Positions 12,295-24,689 are shown, numbered from the stretch's first letter. The stretch is 64,000 nt of DNA from Zanthoxylum bungeanum (GCA_019454045.1 SKCR01035541.1:62001-126000), one strand, 5' to 3'. The notes: generated by a model from the letters alone, not told the origin. A program made the numbers and translations.

Positions 12295-13700
12295 TGATAA
12301 GTGTGGTTTATACCCACTTATTCGGGCATTCTTAGCTTATTATTTTGTTATATTTTGAGATATTAAATATCATTTATATTTTATTTCATGTTTTATTTGT
12401 AGGAGCATTAATACATGGATACTGGGAAAATTACTCGTGTTTTGGGAACTTTCGGGAACACAGGATGAGCACAGGAGCATTGACAAATAATTAGGCGCCA
12501 TGGCGCCAAAATCACATACAGCTCACAGAGGACATGACGCAATGATGCCACTCACATACATAAGCAAGGCGCCATGGCGCCAATTTAATTGAAATAAAGG
12601 TAGCGCCATGACGCCACCCATATTAACATCAAAGGCGCCATGGCGCCTCCTCATCAAATCATGCTATACATTTTACAGAGAGTTAGGCGCCCAATTAAAG
12701 AGCTGATGCGCTGCGTACTTGACAAGTTCCAGGATTTAATTTTAGGGTTTCTAATATCCCTAATGATATCCAATGACTCTCTGCCTCCACTATAAATATA
12801 TCAGTTCGTCTAATACTCAGGGGGAGGCTAATACAGAGCATAAAACACATAAACAAATATTTTTAGAGATCCAATGAGAGGATTGAAGAGCAACAAAGGG
12901 AGATTAAGGCGGTGACGTCCGAGGAGGAAGAGATTCAATTCGGGTTTTATCTTCTTGTTTCTTTCTTAGAACTCTAATGATTTCCATTAGATTCATAATT
13001 TGTTATTCATTATTTTTATCTTTTGTCATGAACTAAACTCCTTAATTTTAGAGAATGATGTAATCTATGCTTGAACCTTGTAATTGTTTGTCGATTTTGT
13101 TATGAAGTTTTATTGATTTATTTATATTCTTTTGAGTTTAATGCTTCTTGATTGTTGGCCACAATTTGAGATGATGAATGTTTAGAATCTATCACTCGAG
13201 AGAGGAGATTTTGAATAGATCTAGAGAATATGACCTAGGATTTTATAGAGTTCGAGAGAATCTGTAGTCCTTTGAAGTCGTTAATATAGAATCACAAATC
13301 GTAATGAGTTGTTAACTATTGGATTTTTATAGAGATATTGAAGTCTATAGTTGATGATATTTTCACTCGGCACTCGAAAAAAGGGAGTGGATATTTTAGG
13401 ATCTTGACTTATAAACAATATAACTGAATAAAGATTAATTGGCATGACAAATACATATGAGACAGCTAGGTGAAATCAATATCCAGAATCTCTATCGTAT
13501 TAGTTCCTCATATCTAAATATTTTTATATTTTATTTATTTATTAAAAATCTTTATTATTTATTTTCTAAATAAAGTTAGGATTATCAATTGTAGTACTTA
13601 GTGTGAGTTAACGCAATCCTTGTGGGTTTGACACTCTTAACTCATTTATACTAAAACTTGATACCGTACACTTGCGGTACGATATAAAAATATCACAACA
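12295..13700 (+). repeat. 3' LTR of the gag-only element
   Basis: It has the same ends and length as the 5' LTR, with small compensating indels in the GGCGCC region. The TATA box is near 12790. Confidence 0.9.
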
Positions 13701-14562
13701 TTTAACTTTGGTCAATTTTCTCAATTACAATATATTACCTAATTGCAAGTTTCTAATTAATATGCAAATATGAAAATACACTTGTGATAATTAAATATTA
13801 AGGGATAGAGAAAATGACACTGGTGATTTACAGTGGTTCGACCAATAGTGCCTACGTCCACTCCCTAAGCCACTCTTGAATATTTCAACTAAGTTGAAAC
13901 TTGAAACCACAACTTACACCGAGTTTTCCGTGGCTCACCCTTAACCGAGAGTTTTGTCCCATAGGTTCACTCTAAACCTTAACACATAAGTTTTATCCCT
14001 AGGTTCGCTCCTAAAACCTTTACAATGAGTTTTATCAATAGATTCACTCACAAACCTTTTATTAATCACTCTTTTGAGTATACCCACTCATAAATGGATT
14101 TCACAACCTCAAGTGTTTGATAAAAAAGTTTAAAGTACAACTTGAGCACTCACAGTGATAATAAAGATTTAGAATGAGTTGCTAACCTAAGAAATCTAAA
14201 CTCTCTAAATGATATGAAGATTTATTTTGTGTGCTTTTATATGAGAGTGTATGATAAAGAAGATTTATTAAACTCTCTATTTTTTCCTTGGAAGAAATTA
14301 TATAAAGGTGTAAATGATAGGCAAAAATGAATTTGGGCCTCAATATATAATGAATGTGTAAAGTTCCCCAACTGGTCTGTCTGAGACCAATATGCCGGTC
14401 TACAGAGGTCGGTATGCCGGTCCGCCAAAGTATAACGACTATATTACTGTTGAAGATTCAAGTGTTATATCAGATTACTGATCGACATGAAGGCCGATAT
14501 GCCAGTGTGCTTATCGGTATGAGGACCGGTATGATCCATGCCGGTTTCCGAGAGCATGTAAG

Positions 14563-16335
14563 TGTTAGCGACATAGTCGGAATATGAATTTTGATGATGC
14601 AATACTAGAAGACTTCGATGTGCTTTAGCGGACATTACAAATATATTTCGAAGTAATTATTGATGAAAAGCTAAAATGTGCTACAAGATGATCAAGAGAA
14701 CAAAATGATAAAGAGCCAAAAAGATGATGAAAAAGTTAAAACAAGAACAAAGCAAGATGAAAATCAAAATGATGATTAAGAGCTAAAACTAATTATAAGA
14801 GAATTTATTCAAATGTTTTAAAACTCTTAGGAATCATATATTTTGCATCATTTGCATTTAAACTGGCTTAGAATGCTTAAAGAATCATTTGCACTTTATT
14901 TGCACCAAAATGAATTCAATGCACAAGTGCATTGGAAAATGGCTTTGCAAAATTAGTAAACGGTTGAATTAAACTTTAATTTATATATCATTAGATAGAT
15001 ATGTGTCTCTAGTTTGCTATGGTTTAAACGGAAGTTAATTCCGATATATAGAACTTTTGCTAGAGCCATTTTACTACAACATGTTCATATGTGCGTTTTC
15101 TGCATACATGTCACATTATAAGAATTTCATAAAATTCATATTAATGTTTTTGAAGTTGAAATATTTATAGAAGATATATATATGTGTCTAGTTTACGTAG
15201 AAATTTACGGATCATGATTTGGAATTTTCTAGAGCAAGTTATGGCCAAAAAATCGAGTACTATCAGTCTTGACTGGTCATCAGAAACAGACATATCGGGT
15301 CTCAAAATCGGCATACCGGTCCATTTAACCGGAATACTGGTCCCAGAGGTCCCAACAGTCATTTTTAGGAGCCGTTTGAGCTGTCAGACCGGCATACTTG
15401 TCCCATACCGGTCCTAGAATTTTAAAATAGTTATAAACAGCTAGTTTTGTGCAAAATCTATAAATTCATCATTTTTCTCACTTCTAACACATCTCTTGCA
15501 CATATATTCATCCTATAATTATGTCCAAATATTCTTGAGAGTTTATAACAATTTTCAAATTATTTTCTCTCCAAAATCAAATTTATAAAGCTCATTATTT
15601 TACATCTTCATATTTAATTAGTAAGCTTGTTTTTCATTTGGGTAATACACTCACATTCAAATTTTTGTAATCTTTTGTGAGTTCCCAAATAGCAAAGAGA
15701 GCTTTTAAAATATTCTATATCTTACATTCTCTATATTTGAAAAAGCTCGTATTTCATCTTTATATTCATATTAGTGAGCTTTGATACATTTGGGGTGAGA
15801 AACTCACATATTAAATCTTCTTATCTTTTTTGAGTGCCCAAGTTATCTGTAATTTTTATTATTCAATCACTTGTAAGAGATTTGTGAGTGAACCTTTATC
15901 TAAAACTCATAGTTGAGGTTTTTGAGCGAGCCTTTATCTAAAACTCAAAGTGTAAAGGTTTGGAGTGAACCTAATGTGTAAAACTCTTGGTTGCGGATGA
16001 GCCACGAAAAACTCGATTGATAGTTGAAATCTTCAAGCGCGGCTTGGGGGAGTGGACGTAGGCATAGTTGGTCGAACCACTATAAATCACGATGTTATTT
16101 TCTCTATCACTAACTCTTTACTTATTTGCAAGCTTTCATTTATATAAATATATGCTTATTGCTTAGAAACTTACATATAGTTATATATTGAAATAGAGAA
16201 AATCGACCTAAGCTAAATCGGTAAAACTAGATATAATCGGCAAAGATTTTAAATTCCGCATTATTAGATAATAACCCAATTCACCCCCTCTTGGGATATA
16301 GAGTTTGGTTGTTATATTGCTTGTAGGCAATTTCA
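14563..16335 (+). mobile_element. Plus-strand solo LTR (copia-type) with perfect duplication
   Basis: It starts TGTTAGCGACATAG and ends GGCAATTTCA, with GTAAG on both sides (14558-14562 and 16336-16340). It interrupts the older minus-strand LTR of the same family. It carries many CATACCGGT-type words (15290-15420), a possible TATA word near 15457, and the motif GGAGTGGACGTAGGC followed by GAACCACTATAAAT near 16050. No internal region is present. Confidence 0.88.
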
Positions 16336-16788
16336 GTAAGATATGAAGGTTGACCGGTATGAGACCGATATGCTCTATATGCCAGTTCCAATAACTATGC
16401 AAACTCCAGAATAATCGGTATGGGTGACCGGTATGAAGTACTCGGTTCCAGAGGCAATGCAAAACAACTCAAAACAGAGCAGAGACATCGATATGCCGGT
16501 CTCAGTACCAAAATGCAGGATTTGAAAATATTTTACACACGAATCTAATACATATAAATGAATGTGCGTATGTCCTATGAGCTACTTAAATTAACAACTC
16601 ACTTATAAAGAGAACCCTAAACTAAAATTATACAAGATATTCTTCATTTGTCGTTTGAGTCTCCACATTCATGTTTCTTCACCACCAATGTGCTTCGACA
16701 TCTTTTTGTAATGTTCGCTAATGCGCGTCGAAATCTTCTAATATTGCATCATCAAAATTCATCTTTAGAATATGTTGCTAACAACACC

Positions 16789-17209
16789 ATCTAAACTCAA
16801 CACAATCAATACGAGTACTACACATAATAGTCATTGCCAATTGACTTCAATTTTCTTTTTAATAAATTATTATTTTGAAATTCAACAAGTTGGCAAAAAA
16901 AATTAATTTTAATAATTTATCATTGTGAAATTCAACTAGTTACACAGAAAAAAATGTTCATTCCACGCTAAAAATACATAGTGGTTGCCAACTGCAGAGT
17001 TAGTTAACTTTGTTCCCGCCAAATGATAATATTTTTTTTGGACAACTTACAAATTTTTATTGGAATTTACAAAAATAAACTATTACTCGGTTTGGTACCT
17101 GTGACTATCCTATAAAACCTGAGAGGATGGGAACATTATCGATCACCACATAAATACACCAAATATTTGAGTTTCTCATACTTTCTTTAATCAAATACTC
17201 TCTTCATTT
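16789..17209 (+). promoter_or_regulatory. Presumed promoter of the NB-LRR pseudogene
   Basis: AT-rich DNA between the LTR nest and the start codon. TATAAAA at 17111-17117 lies 93 bp before the ATG at 17210 and is the only good TATA box in the interval. Confidence 0.5.
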
Positions 17210-18329
17210 ATGGTTGTTGCAATCGTTTCCGCAGTCTTGGAGTAGCTGGCTTCGATCCTTATTCAACAGGTTGAAGCAGAAGTGAGACTAGTCGTTGGTG
17301 TTGAAGAAGAAGTCCAAAAGCTCACCAACAATTTCTTCATAGCCATTAAATCTGTGCTTGAAGAGGCTGAGAACAGACAAGTGAAGGAGAATGATGTGAG
17401 AGATTGGCTAGATGAGCTTAAAGACGTGTTCTATGACATACAAGACATCCTGGATAAGTGGAGCACTGAAATTCGGAAACTCCACATGAAAAAGATTGAA
17501 AATGCTTCCATGTTTAAGAAGCAGGTACGTTCTCTCATCTCTGCATATCGATTTTCTCCAAAGCAAATTGTCATGCGTCGTAAGATTGCTTCCAAGATTA
17601 AGAATCTGAACAAGACCCTAGATAATATATCTAGGCAAAAAGATATGTTCAGTTTTAGCTTGATCAGTAGCACCAAAGAAGTAGAACGACCAATAACTTC
17701 GTCTTTTATTGATATATCCAAAGTTCATGGAAGAGATCAGGATAAGGATGAAATAGTAGACTTGTTGTTGCGTGAGAGCAGTCATGGAGTTGGAGTGTCG
17801 TCGCCCCTCTTGGTCATTTCCATTGTTGGTATGGGAGGCATAGGGAAGACAACTCTTGCTCGCTTACTCTCTCACGATGATAGAGTGAGTACTCATTTTG
17901 ATCAAAAAGTTTGGGTTTGTGTCTCTGACCCTTTTGATGAGATTAGAATTGCCAGAGCAATCCTTGAATCTCTACAAGGTGATGCAACCAATTTAGTTGA
18001 ATTAGAAACTTTATTGCAAAAGATAAGTCAATATGTAGAGGCAAAAAAGTTTATTCTCGTCCTTGATGATGTATGGACAGAAGATCCTGATAAGTGGGAA
18101 CAGTTGCGAGACTCTCTTAAGTGTGGTCTCGAGGGAGTAGAATTTTGCTGACCACACGAAAAGAGAGCGTTTCCAAACTAATGGGAACCACTAACATGAT
18201 TCCGCTAGGGAAATTGCCTGAGGAGGAATGTTGGTCACTGTTTAGTCAAGTTGCATTATCCAGAAGGACTAGTGAAAAGTGTGAGGAATTAGAAGATATT
18301 GGCAGAAAGATTTTAAGTAAGTACAAGGG
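17210..18329 (+). pseudogene. NB-LRR part 1: coiled coil and N-terminal NB-ARC
   Basis: The frame from ATG 17210 hits TAG at 17243 where relatives have Gln, then stays open from 17246 to 18150. The coiled coil covers about the first 130 codons (VEEEVQKLTNNF, VRDWLDELKD). NB-ARC follows with GMGGIGKTT near 17830, VWVCVSDPFDE, and LVLDDVW near 18060. The reading frame moves after GLEG near 18134 and continues as SRILLTTRKES to SKYKG, where the Ty3 element starts. Confidence 0.92.
18325..18329 (+). repeat. Target-site duplication AAGGG, left copy
   Basis: AAGGG here and at 32280-32284 flanks the Ty3 element exactly. Removing one copy restores the K-G-L-P-I-A coding run. Confidence 0.95.
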
Positions 18330-20171
18330 TGTAGGCACTGCATTTTTACATATAAGTCCCTATGATGAGTCTCATTTGGAGACACTACCTTTTAAGTCAC
18401 GGAAGTCGTGGGAAACGGACGTCGGAAGGGGAAATTCAGAATAAGCATGTCATCAGATTCATTTCACAAGTTCACTGTTTTCGTTCGTGCTGCGTTCGTG
18501 ACCACGTTCGAACATCAAACAGATGGCAGACGTTCGTGTAGAGTTCGAACGGTGTCGTATTTCTGGTTTTGCTGCTAGCCTCACACCCAAGCCCAATTAG
18601 CCCACCAAAGCCCATAAAACACATCCACAATTAATAAAACACATATTTAACACATGGGGAATTAAATAAATCTAAAAATCATATACCAATTAAAATAAAT
18701 ATCAAATAAAATCATGCATAATTAAAATCAATCAGAATATTATATACCAAACTAAACAAATTGTATGCCTAATCAAAACAAATTAAATATATTACTTCCT
18801 AATTAACCAAATTTTGTCCCCCAATCAATCTTTGATTTTCCTTACATAACACCAAATCATATCCTCATTTAATGCACCAAATCCCTTCCTTGTCAAACAA
18901 GGATTCACCCATCCCCTTTGTCTATAAAAGAGACCCAAAACCAAGACATTCCCCCCTCTCTCATTCACGCCCAATACAAAAAAAAAAAAAACAAGAATCA
19001 ACTTTCTTCTCCTCTCTCTAGCATTCACGCCTAACCCTAAGCAAGAAACAACCCTACATCCACCGAAACAGTAGCCCCAGACAGCCCTCAATACCACCGA
19101 AATAGCAACCCCATATAATCCCCCTACACTACCGAAAATCATAGCCCCATACAACCCTAAACTACCAAAAATCACAGCCCCTAAATCCCCAAAACATAAC
19201 TAAAAAACTGCACTTAAAGCCTTTAAAAAAAATCCAAAACAGTAGCCTAAAAACATCAAAAATAGCGACCAAAATACAGCAGCAATACAACAGCAATACA
19301 GCAACAATACAGCAGTAAAACAAAAGCAAAACATCAGCGAAACAATAGCAAAATGGAGGGAAAATAGCAGCTCGAACAGCGAAGCAGCAAAGGGAAACGT
19401 TGAACCAGTGAACCAGAGGAGTTGCGGAGCATCCACCCTTCCGACGACCGTGTACGGTACTTCCGAAAGTCGACATAAAAGGTTAGACCTGAGGACAATT
19501 TTTTGTATTCATTTTTATTCATCTTTTAATTGTGTTAGTCATTTATTTCGTATGAGAGTCGCTTATGGATGCATGTTGGGTTTTGAATAAAATGGAAAAT
19601 GTGTCACCTCTTGTGGTATATAGGATGGAAACCCAGACATAAATTCTGTAGCCGAATTCGAATGGATGGTAGTGCGGTCTGTACTTGGGATACAACTCCA
19701 CGTACCACTTGAGCAAACGATACATATTTTGTTTTATGTTGTTTTGATTCGTTTATTATCCGCTATTTAAATTCTGCATGTTATTTGTTTGAGTAATGAT
19801 GAGGTAAAGCGCATGGGCTTAGTAAGTGCGATTAAAGGTCCTCCTCTATTTCGAGGGGTTAAATCATTTACCACGATGCTTTGCCGCGCCGGATGATGTA
19901 TATTCGGTTGAATGTGAGATGTGTTCAATCGGGTATACGAAGTCCAATATTGTTGCCTTTATTTCTATATGCATTGTGTTATTAGCGCATGGGCTTAGTA
20001 AGTCGGATTAAAGGTCCTCTATTTTGAGGGGTTAAAATCCTTCACCACGATGCTTAGCCGCGCCGGGCGAGGTACACATGATTGGATGTGAATGAGTTCA
20101 ATCGGACACGTGAGGTCCTACATTGTGGATTTATTTGTCTATGTATGTGTTGCATGTATCAGGTTTGGTTC

Positions 20172-20690
20172 CGTTCGAACGCGTTCTCGAACGCTATACG
20201 AACGCGAACCTTCTGTTTACCGTTCGAATGCGTTTTACAAACGCTACACGAACGCGAACCTTCTGTTTACCGTTCGAATGCGTTTTACAAACGCTACACG
20301 AACGCGTACGTATTTTCTTTATTTTATCATGTATCAGGTCTGGTCCCGTTCGAACGCGTTCTCGAACGCTATACGAACGCGAACCTTCTGTTTACCGTTC
20401 GAATGCGTTTTACAAACGCTACACGAACGCGCACGTATTTTCTTTGTTTTATCATGCATCAGGTCTGGTCCCGTTCGAACGCGTCATCAAACGCTACACG
20501 AACGCGAACCTTCTGTTTACCATTCGAACGTGTTTTACAAACGCTACACGAACGCGTACGTATTTTCTTTATTTTATCATGTATCAGGTCTGGTCCCGTT
20601 CGAACGCGTTCTCAAACGCGACACGAACGCGAACCTTCTGTTTATCGTTCGAACGCGCTTACGAACGTTACACGAATGCTCACACACTGA
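20172..20690 (+). repeat. GTTCGAACG-based tandem array in the 5' LTR
   Basis: Two alternating subunits of about 50 and 76 bp form a unit of about 126 bp. Each begins GTTCGAACG (or one change) and contains ACGAACGCG. There are four pairs plus one extra short unit. No stop occurs in any forward frame of the unit, so all three frames stay open for about 600 bp. I read these as artefacts, not genes. Confidence 0.9.
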
Positions 20691-20877
20691 ATTGAGTCCT
20701 TTTCATCATATTTTATACATAATTACCCCTATTAGTTATCCCTTTGTATTACGAACTTGATTGCTTCTCTTTACTATGCATGATTGTGCAATTGCCATTT
20801 ATCTGCATTCCCCAAATGTATGAGTACAATGTGCTTATTAAGTTGTATGCTTGCTGTATGTTAATTTACATTTATGC

Positions 20878-21065
20878 ATACAAATTCGGACATAGATTAT
20901 ATGCAAATAGGTTGTATGCAAATTGGGACATAGATTAAATACAAATAGGTTGTATGCAAATTCAGACATAGATTATATGCAAATAGGTTGTATGCAAATT
21001 GAGACATAGATTAAATGCAAATAGGTTGTATGCAAATCCGGACATAGGTTATATGCAAACTTAGA
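20878..21065 (+). repeat. 38 bp tandem repeat in the 5' LTR
   Basis: The unit CAAATTCGGACATAGATTAT.. plus ATGCAAATAGGTTGTATG repeats about five times, alternating TTCGG/TTGGG variants. The 3' LTR has the same array at 31785-31975. Confidence 0.9.
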
Positions 21066-21374
21066 CATGAGCCTTGTATTTATGCATGCGAAATTAGGAG
21101 TAAATTATCCTTGGAAATGAATGTTGCTTAGGCTTGGTTGTATTATTGCAAATCATTTTATTACAAGTGGCATAAGTAAGGGACCATTCCGAACCCAACG
21201 GTTTGAGGTCTTCCCTTGCGAGGGGTGAGTGCGGCCTTAAACTATTTTCCCGGTTCACACCGGGTGGCGACTCCATTATTCTCCGGTTTAGTCCCCCGCG
21301 GGCTACTTCGTACTCCCAACCGGGCCGCGAGCCCGGAACAGTATGCGTCGCCCAGTTTCTGTGTTCCCACAGTC

Positions 21375-21392
21375 TGGCGACTCCACTGGGGA
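21375..21392 (+). other. Primer binding site, tRNA-Arg type
   Basis: TGGCGACTCCACTGGGGA lies 3 bp after the LTR and matches the complement of a plant tRNA-Arg 3' end with CCA. Ogre/Tat elements typically use tRNA-Arg. Confidence 0.88.
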
Positions 21393-22520
21393 TAGAGAAT
21401 CGGCCCCGAAATACTGTCTTGTAATATTATGATTTGTGCTTTAATTAACCGTGTCTACTGTGGGTTAAAAGATGTTTAATCAAAGGCACTTTTAAGGCTG
21501 AGTAATGGTTTGGTGTCTTCCTTCATTCACTACCTTTCTATAAGGAAAAGCTGTGATGGCACCTAGATAATCATTTACTCGTAGCCTATTGTGATGGACT
21601 AATTTGGAGAACTCGTTGTTTATTCCTGTCACCAAACGATAAGAGCCTAAGAGGTTAGGGTACTTAAGAGATACTCGCTCTACCCTCCCTCTGGGGAATC
21701 TACAATGGGAAATCCATCTGACAATTAGTCATACACCATAACTCGTTGGCACGTACTGTAAGGTATAAAAAAGGTGCGCTCACTTGGTCGCTCGAACCCT
21801 TGAGTGAGGAGACCTAGTTGTGGGCAATCCTTCGCCAGCGAGAGTATTTGTCTACACTCCCACAAATCCACACGTAGACCGGGGTTGTATGGCCTATAAC
21901 AACTATTTCCTTGTGCTTTTGGACCATCCTCATTTGGATGCAGTTGGACTTCTTGTCAGAAATGAAAACTTGTTGGGCAATTTAAACTGGGACGAGTTCG
22001 TATCCTATGACAATTGGGCCAAAAGCTTCTGAAATATTGATGGGCCACTCTGTAGAAATTATTTCTGTATGCTTGTGTTTGGGAACATTGTCGTTTGGAT
22101 CCACTCGGACCTTTTGTCATGAAGTATGGGCTTGTTGGGCCATTTAAACTGGGACAAGAACGTATCTTATGATGATTGGGCCAAAAACTTCTAAAACGCC
22201 AATAGGCCATTATATGTTTGTGTTTAGGAACATTATCATTTGGATACAGTTGGACTTCTTGCCATAAGATGTGAACTTGTTGGGCCATTTAAACTGGGAC
22301 GAGTTCACTCATATGACAGTTAGCCCAAAAGCTTCTATAATGATGATGGGCCGATTTATGTGAAAATTTTAATGAATTGATATATTTCTTGTATCGTATG
22401 CATCTCATTCATCTCATGCATACATATATCCTGTTAACACCCTCTATGTCTATAAAAGACATCATAGATTCATGTTGGGTTAGGAAAGAGGGAAGACTCA
22501 CTAAAAGATCGATAATAGAT
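21393..22520 (+). other. 5' untranslated region of the Ty3 element
   Basis: No convincing extra ORF of the Ogre ORF1 kind. Between about 21920 and 22345 three tandem copies of roughly 120-150 bp share TTGTTGGGC..ATTTAAACTGGGAC and ATTGGGCCAAAA. A word CGATAAGAGCCTAAG at 21637-21651 recurs at 62275. Confidence 0.75.
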
Positions 22521-24060
22521 ATGAGTACATCCGATAACGAGGTATCCCGGATAGATCAGTAGGAAAACGGTCTCGCCAAAATTATTGAACAGTTGCAAGC
22601 ATTGACTACTGCTGTGGCTAGTATGGTTGTACCCCGTGCTGAGGGAAATTCTGAGAATGTGAGGCGCGAAGAGCCTCCGAATGGGTTGGGGGATGATATC
22701 CCCGCTTTTGATGACGACATGGCAGAGTATGCAACAGGCAGAGTGATTGGGTCACAGGCAGAATTTCAGAAGCTTCGGGATCATGTTGAAATAGTTACCC
22801 GTAAAATGAGGGGTAAACATGAAAAGTTGTTAGATTATGAGGCAATGACCTTCGAATAACAGTTGCCAGCTCAGTTCAAGATGCCGAATATGGCTAAGTT
22901 CAACGGGAATGGGGATCTGAGGGTCCATCTCCGTCATTATGTTTCAGTTATGAGTTCAGTGGGTTTATCCAAGCGTTAAGTGCATAAAATGTTTGGGATG
23001 TCACTTGAGGGAGCGTCGGTAGTTTGGTATCACAACCTTGAGAAGAAGATTAGGGAAGATTGGAGGGAACTAGCTGATGCTTTTCTGAAGCAATATGTTA
23101 CAGATCTTGAAATTGATTTGTCACTCCGAGATTTGGAGAACACTAAGCAGAAGCCGGAGGAAAGCTTCAAAGAGTATGTAGACCGCTGGAGAAGCCAGCT
23201 CCTAAAGATGCAGACTCGGCCCTCAGAGAAGGACCAATTAAGATGATTATCAAGGGCACCAAGCCCTCCATCTATGGGAAACTGAGGAGGATGACTTTCA
23301 TGATCAATGACTTCCGACGGTTGAGGGAAACTTTCATGGATATTGAAGAAGAAGAAGAAGCATAGAACATGAAGTTTTATGGCCTAAGTATGAGGCCTAT
23401 TGTGGGAACATCAGGTACCAAACCTGTTTCTGCGGAGATTTCTGCCATCCAAAATCGGAGATTCTCCAACTTAGGGAGGCCCTTGTCTAAGGTGTTGGAG
23501 AAATTAAAAAGACAATGACTTCTGAAACCCCTGGAGACCAAACCACTTCCCAACCCTCCACCACCACATCTCAACCTGACAATACTGTCACTTCCACCAA
23601 TAAAAAGGCCATGACACTGACAATTGTGCCCGCCTCCGCCATGAAATCGAGGACCTTATAGACTCTAAAAAGATACCTGACCCTGAAACAGAACGCCCCA
23701 ACACACACCAAAATCCCCTACCAAATTACCACCATGTCCCCTCATCAACCTATATGATAAACTCTGGCCTACCCGAAAGCCTTGTCCTCAAATCCTTTGA
23801 CCATCAAGCCTATTACCTTGGAATTTGGGATAGTAACAGTGAAGATGAGACAGAATGGGGGCATAATTTCTGGGAAGACTTCTCCAGTAGTGATGAAGAA
23901 GAAGTGAGGGGGATGACACGCAGTGGGCGTTTCTACAATGATATGACTGAGAATGGTAAATGAGTGTTATCAGAGGGTAGAGAAGTGGCTGAGAATACAG
24001 AAAATACCAAGAGAGATGTAGTGTTGCAACAGTTAAGGAAAACCCGAGCACAAGTGAGTA
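22521..24060 (+). pseudogene. gag: Ty3 gag with zinc knuckle, broken
   Basis: It starts MSTSDNEVSRIDQ at 22521, hits TAG, and is open again from 22563. The capsid core MSLEGASVVWYHNLEKK and KPEESFKEYVDRWR (22980-23246) is of Tat type. After a frame change it continues GTKPSIYGKLRR. A zinc-knuckle variant C-H-F-H..GHDTDNC lies near 23587-23630 with a stop inside. An acidic tail (SEDETEWG, SSDEEEV) precedes the protease. Several stops and frame changes mean no full-length capsid protein can be made. Confidence 0.85.
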
Positions 24061-24071
24061 TCTAGGATTTA

Positions 24072-24689
24072 TTGTGTGAATCTCAGGAGCACAGGCGGGC
24101 CATGGTTGAGGCCTTAAGCAAGATAGTGGTGACGGAAGATGCCAACCCCGCAATGTTTGTTGGGTTAGTGCAAAAGGAGGCTTTGCAGGCAATCATTTTT
24201 TCTGAGGAAGAACTCCCAGCTGAGGGGAGAAATCATAATAGACCTTTGTTCATCAGAGCTGAAGTGAGGGGTAAAAGGACCTCTTGTGTGATGGTGGATG
24301 ACGACTCATCCATTAATGTGTGCCCGTCAAAGATTTTGGCCAAGCTGGGTATAAAGACAACAGATCTGGATCCCTCTAGTATGACTATCAAGGCTTATGA
24401 TGACAGTAAGCGAGGAGTTGAGGGTACATTTGTAGCAGCGGTCAAGGTTGGTCCTATTGAGGACGAAGTTGAGTTCACAGTGCTGGATATCCCAACCACT
24501 TTTTCCTTGTTGTTGGGAAGGCCTTGGTTTCATAAGCTTGGGGGTATGCCATCCACTCTGCATCAGATGATTAAGTTCCCGTATGAGGGAGAGATTGTCA
24601 CCATCCGAGCTGAGGTAGACAATGTTGTGGCTGCTTTGGAAATACAACCTTCCACGAGGTTCCAAGTGTTGGCAACTTTTGTGGAATGA
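24072..24689 (+). pseudogene. Ty3 protease domain
   Basis: Open for 205 codons. RAEVRGKRTSCVMVDDDSS is the position of the aspartic protease D-S/T-G or D-G-G motif. Here it reads V-D-D-D-S-S, so the flap-side glycine is replaced (GGC to GAC is one step). LLGRPWFHKLGG follows, as is usual in Tat proteases. The active site is probably lost. Confidence 0.82.

Larger units (their letters stand above)
8017..13700 (+). mobile_element. Gag-only LTR retrotransposon (TR-GAG-like, Athila/Tat-related)
   Basis: Both LTRs are 1406 bp, start TGATAAGTGTGG and end CACAACA. The element sits inside the minus-strand solo LTR, with flanks TTTAG (8012-8016) and TTTAA (13701-13705). A tRNA-Asp primer site follows the 5' LTR and a purine-rich tract precedes the 3' LTR. 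The 2.9 kb interior holds a gag frame broken by one stop and no protease, reverse transcriptase, RNase H or integrase. It would depend on proteins from an autonomous Ty3 relative. Plant elements of this structure have been called TR-GAGs. The equal LTR lengths with only scattered changes suggest it is among the younger insertions here. Confidence 0.9.
7882..16783 (-). mobile_element. Minus-strand solo LTR of a copia-type family, split by two later insertions
   Basis: Three pieces (7882-8011, 13706-14557 and 16341-16783) read in order on the minus strand as one LTR of about 1.4 kb. It begins TGTTAGCAACATATTC at 16783 and ends ..AATTTCA at 7882. Homology to the plus-strand LTR at 14563-16335 is continuous across the joins (for example the TCGGCAAA..TTCCGCA..CCAATTCA region at 7885-8010). 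Flanks ACACT (7877-7881) and ACACC (16784-16788) are a 5 bp duplication with one mismatch. No internal region remains, so it is a recombination-derived solo LTR. Copia assignment rests on the common plant LTR word GTGGACGTAGGC..GAACCACTATAAAT and is an inference. Confidence 0.82.
18330..21371 (+). repeat. 5' LTR of the Ty3 element
   Basis: TG..CA ends, with TATAAAA at 18923-18929. It contains three internal tandem arrays: about 178 bp units from 19807 (two copies), a GTTCGAACG array at 20172-20690, and 38 bp units at 20878-21065. Confidence 0.93.

Noticed and set aside
13800..16110. Foldback or DNA transposon with long inverted repeats
   Set aside because: The inverted similarity comes from two LTRs of one family in opposite orientation, each with its own duplication.
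18825..19522. Minus-strand open frames rich in F, L and C in the Ty3 5' LTR
   Set aside because: They mirror an A- and CAG-rich U5 stretch, recur at 29756-30418 in the 3' LTR, and have no family likeness.
20172..20690. Regularly spaced repeats as a CRISPR array
   Set aside because: Plant nuclear DNA; units are contiguous and spacers are themselves repeats; no cas genes.
20082..20760. Long arginine-rich open frames
   Set aside because: Three frames are open at once over a tandem repeat lacking stop words; this is repeat composition.
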